A DNA stretch of 64,000 nucleotides from Eubacterium sp. (GTDB lineage Bacteria; Bacillota; Clostridia; Lachnospirales; Lachnospiraceae), in NCBI GenBank assembly GCA_017430325.1, contig JAFRNE010000010.1, positions 1 through 64,000 on the forward strand, read 5' to 3'. Position numbers and translations under genes: made by a program. A model generated the notes under the pieces. That model was not told the origin of the DNA, did no database searches, and saw only the letters and a program-made list of their open reading frames with translations. Positions 60,564-64,000 of this stretch are shown here, one piece after another; within the stretch, counting starts at the first letter, position 1, and each line of letters begins with the position of its first letter.

Positions 60564-61535
60564 TTACTTCGATGTATAAAAGCTCTTTAAGGTTTTCTCA
60601 GCAAGTTTTCCATAGATCGTGAAATCTCTGTTCTTTGAAGCCTCTTCAATAGGAGGGATGGTCGCCTTCCAGTCCCACCAGAAATATCCTGCAAACCACG
60701 GAAGATCCCAGGTTGCTTCCATCGCACTCTGGTAGAAATCCGACTGTTCCTGCTCATCTGTCGGAAGCTCCGGCCTATCCTTGAAATCCCACGGATACAT
60801 TGAGCAGCCCGCTTCACTTCTTGCACCTATCTCAGCAAACATGATCGGACATTTGTATTTTTCATGACATTTCTCCAGATTCTTTACAACCTCTTTCCAT
60901 CTTGCCCTCATGGTATCAATGCCCTTATTTTCCTTATCAGTTACAGGATAGTAACCGCTGATACCGATCACATCGACCTTATCCAGCCAGCCAAAACGAA
61001 GCTCGTCTCCGTGATTGATATTATGCATCAGAAGGCCGCCAAAGTGCTTTCTAACCTCATCTATCATCCTGCTGCAGCGCTCGGTCTGAAGATCCATTCC
61101 GAACATCTCGCAGCCGGTGCAGAGCATCTCGCAGCCATATTTCTCTGCTATGCCTGCATAATATACCATGAAATTAGTATATGATTCAAACCACTGATCC
61201 CAGTAATTGCAGCCCGCCTCATTTGGGAAGTTGATCCTTGCTCTCCAGGAATGATCCAGGCAGTTTACCATAGGCTTGAGGCAGACCTTAAGGCCCAGCC
61301 CCTTCGCCATCTTTATGGCATGAATGACCTCCTCGTCGGTCTGAGTCCTTCCATAAAGCGAAAATATCCTTGTGCTGTAGAAGGTCTCCTGCCATGCATT
61401 TACTGTTATGCATATCCAGTCAAGCCCGTTTGAAGCAAGCCTCTTCATTGATTCAGCCGCTCCTTCTGTCAAGAATTCTCCCGGCTTACTGAAGAATCCC
61501 CATGTATAACCTTTGCAAAATATATCTTTATTCAT
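60564..61535 (-). CDS. cytosolic GH113 beta-mannosidase/oligomannosidase
   Basis: This 323-residue enzyme has no signal peptide. GH113 motifs are visible: KGYTWGFFSKPGEF at the start, Glu143 in CTGCEMFG (acid/base) and Glu235 in IMFAEIGAR (nucleophile), with FAGYFWWDW near the end. In Roseburia intestinalis the intracellular GH113 is a reducing-end exo-oligomannosidase that trims imported mannooligosaccharides; the same role is likely. The start is ATG at 61535. A 116-base gap upstream contains the inverted repeat AATAACAA / TTGTTATT (61580-61587 and 61614-61621). Confidence 0.88.
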   Translation of the reverse strand: MNKDIFCKGYTWGFFSKPGEFLTEGAAESMKRLASNGLDWICITVNAWQETFYSTRIFSLYGRTQTDEEVIHAIKMAKGLGLKVCLKPMVNCLDHSWRARINFPNEAGCNYWDQWFESYTNFMVYYAGIAEKYGCEMLCTGCEMFGMDLQTERCSRMIDEVRKHFGGLLMHNINHGDELRFGWLDKVDVIGISGYYPVTDKENKGIDTMRARWKEVVKNLEKCHEKYKCPIMFAEIGARSEAGCSMYPWDFKDRPELPTDEQEQSDFYQSAMEATWDLPWFAGYFWWDWKATIPPIEEASKNRDFTIYGKLAEKTLKSFYTSK

Positions 61536-61651
61536 GTTAACAATATCTCTTTCTTATTATGTCCTTAATTCATGCCAGCAATAACAATTCATATCTATAC
61601 TCGCACATTGACGTTGTTATTCTTCAACTGCATACAATGTCGACAACTCTG

Positions 61652-62596
61652 TCACGCTATATTGATCGGTGATGAAAGTATCATCTCCGCATTGCCATTA
61701 AAAACAGCCTTACCCATTCCAGCCGGAATGATGAAGTGATCACCCTTCTTCAGTTTCTCACCGTTCATCTCAGCTTCGCCTGAAATGATCGAGCAGATGA
61801 TGAACGGATATTTCTCCATCTCCTGCGGAAGCTCGAAGCTTCCTGAAAGATCACCCTTCCATACAGAATAGTATTTGCAGCTGTAGAGAAGCTTCAGCCA
61901 GCTGTCTGAGTCGCTGTTCTCGAAGGCTCTCTTCTCAACAAACGGCACATCGATCACATCAAGACTCTTCTCGATATGAAGCTCCCTAGGCTTACCGTTC
62001 TGCAGTCTGCCGTAATCGTAAAGTCTGTAGGTAATATCGCTGCTCTGCTGAGTCTCCAGTATAAGTGTTCCTGCCTTGATAGCGTGAACCGTACCCGGAT
62101 CGATCTGGAAGAAATCCCCCTTCTTAACTGAAACCCTCCTGATCAGTTCGTCCCAGCGATCGTTATCGATCATTTCTTTTAACTCTTCTTTTGTTTTCGC
62201 ATTATGGCCAATGATTATGGAAGCATCCTCATCGCAGTCGATAATGTACCAGCACTCCATCTTGCCCAGCGAGCCGTTCTCATGAACCGCCGCATAGCTG
62301 TCATCCGGATGCACCTGGATACTCAGATCATCATTTGCATCTATAATCTTTGTAAGGAGCGGAAATCTGTCCGAATCATAATTGCCGAACAGCTCTCTAT
62401 GCTCATCCCAAAGCTTTGAAAGAAGCACACCGTCATATTCTCCGCCGTCGATCACGCACTCTCCGTCCGGATGCGCACTGACCGCCCAGCATTCTCCGGT
62501 ATGATCGCTTGGGATATCATAGCCGAAATCAGTATGAAGACGTCTTCCGCCCCAAAGTACTTCTTTAAAAACAGGTTTTATTCTTAAGATGTCCAT
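61652..62596 (-). CDS. manA: mannose-6-phosphate isomerase, class I
   Basis: This 314-residue zinc enzyme converts mannose-6-phosphate to fructose-6-phosphate. Metal ligands and motifs are present: QVHPDDSYA, GKMECWYI, and PGTVHAIKAGT, with the catalytic Arg in DITYRLYDYGR. The short length is that of the Bacillus ManA/Pmi type. It links mannose released by the locus to glycolysis, provided that a sugar kinase is available elsewhere. The start is ATG at 62596 behind AGAGGAAAA, 78 bases after the GH130 gene. Confidence 0.92.
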   Translation of the reverse strand: MDILRIKPVFKEVLWGGRRLHTDFGYDIPSDHTGECWAVSAHPDGECVIDGGEYDGVLLSKLWDEHRELFGNYDSDRFPLLTKIIDANDDLSIQVHPDDSYAAVHENGSLGKMECWYIIDCDEDASIIIGHNAKTKEELKEMIDNDRWDELIRRVSVKKGDFFQIDPGTVHAIKAGTLILETQQSSDITYRLYDYGRLQNGKPRELHIEKSLDVIDVPFVEKRAFENSDSDSWLKLLYSCKYYSVWKGDLSGSFELPQEMEKYPFIICSIISGEAEMNGEKLKKGDHFIIPAGMGKAVFNGNAEMILSSPINIA

Positions 62597-62674
62597 CTGT
62601 TTTTCCTCTTATGTTTCAACATATATTTCAACTGACGTTTTTGTTCATCAGCTTTCGCCGCTTATCAGGTTCTA

Positions 62675-63847
62675 TCAGTTCTTCTTCACAAATTCAAGAT
62701 TCTTACGGATAAGTTCACATCTCTGCTTTACGCAGTCAACCGAACGAAGCTGATCCTCAGGTGTATTAAATACATAATCCTTAAGCTTATCAAGAGTTGT
62801 GGTCGCAACGTGAAGTCTTGTGTCAGAAGAAGCATAATAGATAAATACTTCATCCTTATCATTCACGATGGCGCCATTTGTAAATACAACATTGCTTACA
62901 TCACCGACTCTTTCTCTTCCAAGCGGAGCGATAAGGAAACCGCCCGGCTCAGCGATAACCTTTGAAGGATCATCAAGAGCTGTTGCAAATGCATAAATAA
63001 CATATCTAAGTCCGGCAGCTGTATTTCTTACGCCGTGAGCGATATGAATATAACCCTTGTCGGTCTTGATAGGTGTTGCACCCGCGCCGTTCTTAGCCTC
63101 TGTGATTGTGTGATATTTTCTCTTGCTGGTGATGATCTCCTCATCGATAACAGCATGCTCGATATCATCGCAAAGGCCGAAGCCTATTCCTCCGCCGCTT
63201 CCGGTATCGATAAAATCATCCATCGGTCTGGTGTAGAAGGCGTATTTTCCATTAACGAATTCAGGATAGAGAACCACGTTTCTCTGCTGAGGTGAACGCT
63301 TTGTAACAAGGTTTGGAAGCCTCTCCCAGGTCTTCATATCCTTAGTCCTTACGATTCCGGCCGCTGCAACCGCTGCCGAAAGGTCTGCAGTCCTTGTATC
63401 CTTACTCTCAGAGCAGAAGACGCCGTAAATATAACCGTCCTCATGCTTTGTGAGTCTCATATCATAAACATTTGTCTCCTCCGGGCAGGTGTCCGGAAGG
63501 ATGACCGGCTCGTCCATAAACTCGAAGCCGTCAACACCGCTTTCGGAAACCGCAACTCCGAAGAAGCTCTTTCTGTCATTCCCCTCGATACGCGCTACGA
63601 GATAGTATTTTCCATCAAGATATATCGCGCCGGAATTAAATACCGCGTTCACTCCAAGCCTCTCCATGAAATATGGATTGGTCTCAGGATCAAGATCGTA
63701 TTTCCAGAAAAGAGGAATATGCTGTCTTGTCAGAACAGGATATCTCCATCTGTCATAAATACCGTTATAAAACTCAGTCTTCTCATTTTTTCTATATATC
63801 AGAGCCTTGTATCTGCTCAGCTGTCTTTCGTATTCTTTGTTAAACAT
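62675..63847 (-). CDS. 4-O-beta-D-mannosyl-D-glucose phosphorylase, GH130 (subfamily 1)
   Basis: This 390-residue cytosolic enzyme splits mannosyl-glucose with phosphate into mannose-1-phosphate and glucose. The length and motifs match subfamily 1 (about 390 residues): RRIEG-like [10 protein letters not shown], the proton donor Asp129 in [22 protein letters not shown], and [12 protein letters not shown]. It follows the epimerase gene by four bases; the epimerase makes its substrate from mannobiose, so the pair is the known mannobiose route. The start is ATG at 63847, with the ribosome site inside the end of the epimerase gene. Confidence 0.92.
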   Translation of the reverse strand: MFNKEYERQLSRYKALIYRKNEKTEFYNGIYDRWRYPVLTRQHIPLFWKYDLDPETNPYFMERLGVNAVFNSGAIYLDGKYYLVARIEGNDRKSFFGVAVSESGVDGFEFMDEPVILPDTCPEETNVYDMRLTKHEDGYIYGVFCSESKDTRTADLSAAVAAAGIVRTKDMKTWERLPNLVTKRSPQQRNVVLYPEFVNGKYAFYTRPMDDFIDTGSGGGIGFGLCDDIEHAVIDEEIITSKRKYHTITEAKNGAGATPIKTDKGYIHIAHGVRNTAAGLRYVIYAFATALDDPSKVIAEPGGFLIAPLGRERVGDVSNVVFTNGAIVNDKDEVFIYYASSDTRLHVATTTLDKLKDYVFNTPEDQLRSVDCVKQRCELIRKNLEFVKKN

Positions 63848-63851
63848 TTTC

Positions 63852-64000
63852 TTATTCTCCCATTCTTCTGATCACTTCAAAATACATCCTTCCGTTATGG
63901 TACGGGCAGGTCCATTCATCCGCGATAGGCTTTCTGCTTTCCGGAACGCAGTCCTTATTCACATCGCTGTACCATTCAGAACCTTCTCTCTCATCAACTA
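63852..64000 (-). CDS. mannobiose (cellobiose) 2-epimerase, C-terminal end only
   Basis: Forty-nine codons of the C-terminus are in the window, and the rest lies beyond the right edge. The end [18 protein letters not shown] matches the conserved tail of cellobiose/mannobiose 2-epimerases (AGE family), with the WxCPYHNxR block. It should turn mannobiose into mannosyl-glucose for the phosphorylase that follows four bases later. Confidence 0.85.
   Translation of the reverse strand, partial: VDEREGSEWYSDVNKDCVPESRKPIADEWTCPYHNGRMYFEVIRRMGE

Noticed and set aside
61580..61621. Inverted repeat AATAACAA / TTGTTATT as an operator before GH113
   Set aside because: Arms are AT-rich and 26 bases apart, and the motif is not repeated at other genes of the locus.

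Overview
The window comes from a low-to-moderate GC anaerobic Firmicute, most likely a Lachnospiraceae gut or rumen bacterium (Roseburia/Butyrivibrio-like). The reasons are the strong AGGAGG ribosome sites, the T-box leader, the dense minus-strand operons, and a beta-mannan locus built from the parts known in Roseburia intestinalis (GH26, GH113, GH36, two GH130, CE2, CE17-like esterase, epimerase). Genus is inference. All genes except one TetR regulator lie on the minus strand, so operons read from right to left.

1-19 kb is mixed chromosome. It holds a broken putP (deletion with frameshift, then truncation at a possible mobile-element junction at the left edge), an 849-residue orphan protein, an MMPL exporter with a heptad-repeat lipoprotein, an M23 peptidase, a two-component system with an 11-bp direct-repeat box, a LemA protein, a TetR regulator, a PAS/degenerate-GGDEF/EAL phosphodiesterase, and a pair made of a SASA-type esterase and a GH26-like enzyme of unassigned family.

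19-27 kb holds a small MBL/membrane-protein operon and a trpEGDCBA operon without trpF. The trp operon follows a consensus promoter and a T-box leader whose specifier loop reads UGG (Trp). 27-32 kb holds a Gfo/Idh/MocA oxidoreductase, an AIM24 protein, a KtrA-like protein without its channel, and a LacI-like sugar-sensor fused to a diguanylate cyclase.

32-64 kb is a beta-mannan utilization locus. From right to left it has a mannobiose 2-epimerase (cut by the window edge), GH130_1 mannosylglucose phosphorylase, mannose-6-phosphate isomerase, GH113, GH5, a LacI regulator and a cytosolic CE4 deacetylase. A 14-kb operon follows: GH26 lipoprotein, DUF624, a 983-residue binding protein, two permeases, NHL/TPR protein, YIP1 protein, DUF5696 protein and two more permeases. 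A last group has a triple-repeat lipoprotein, a binding protein, DUF624, GH130_2, GH36, CE2 and a CE17-like esterase. No ABC ATPase is present, so a shared MsmX/MsmK-type ATPase elsewhere is expected. The proposed flow is: surface GH26/GH5 cut galactoglucomannan, the ABC systems import oligosaccharides, esterases and GH36 remove decorations, and GH113, epimerase and the phosphorylases yield mannose, mannose-1-phosphate and glucose.

The palindrome TTTAGCTAAA recurs at the two transport-operon promoters (42.8 kb and 57.3 kb) and is the best candidate operator for the LacI protein at 58-59 kb. The most unusual parts are the DUF5696-YIP1-NHL module between two permease pairs, the triple-repeat surface lipoprotein, and the unassigned GH26-like enzyme at 17.5-19 kb.
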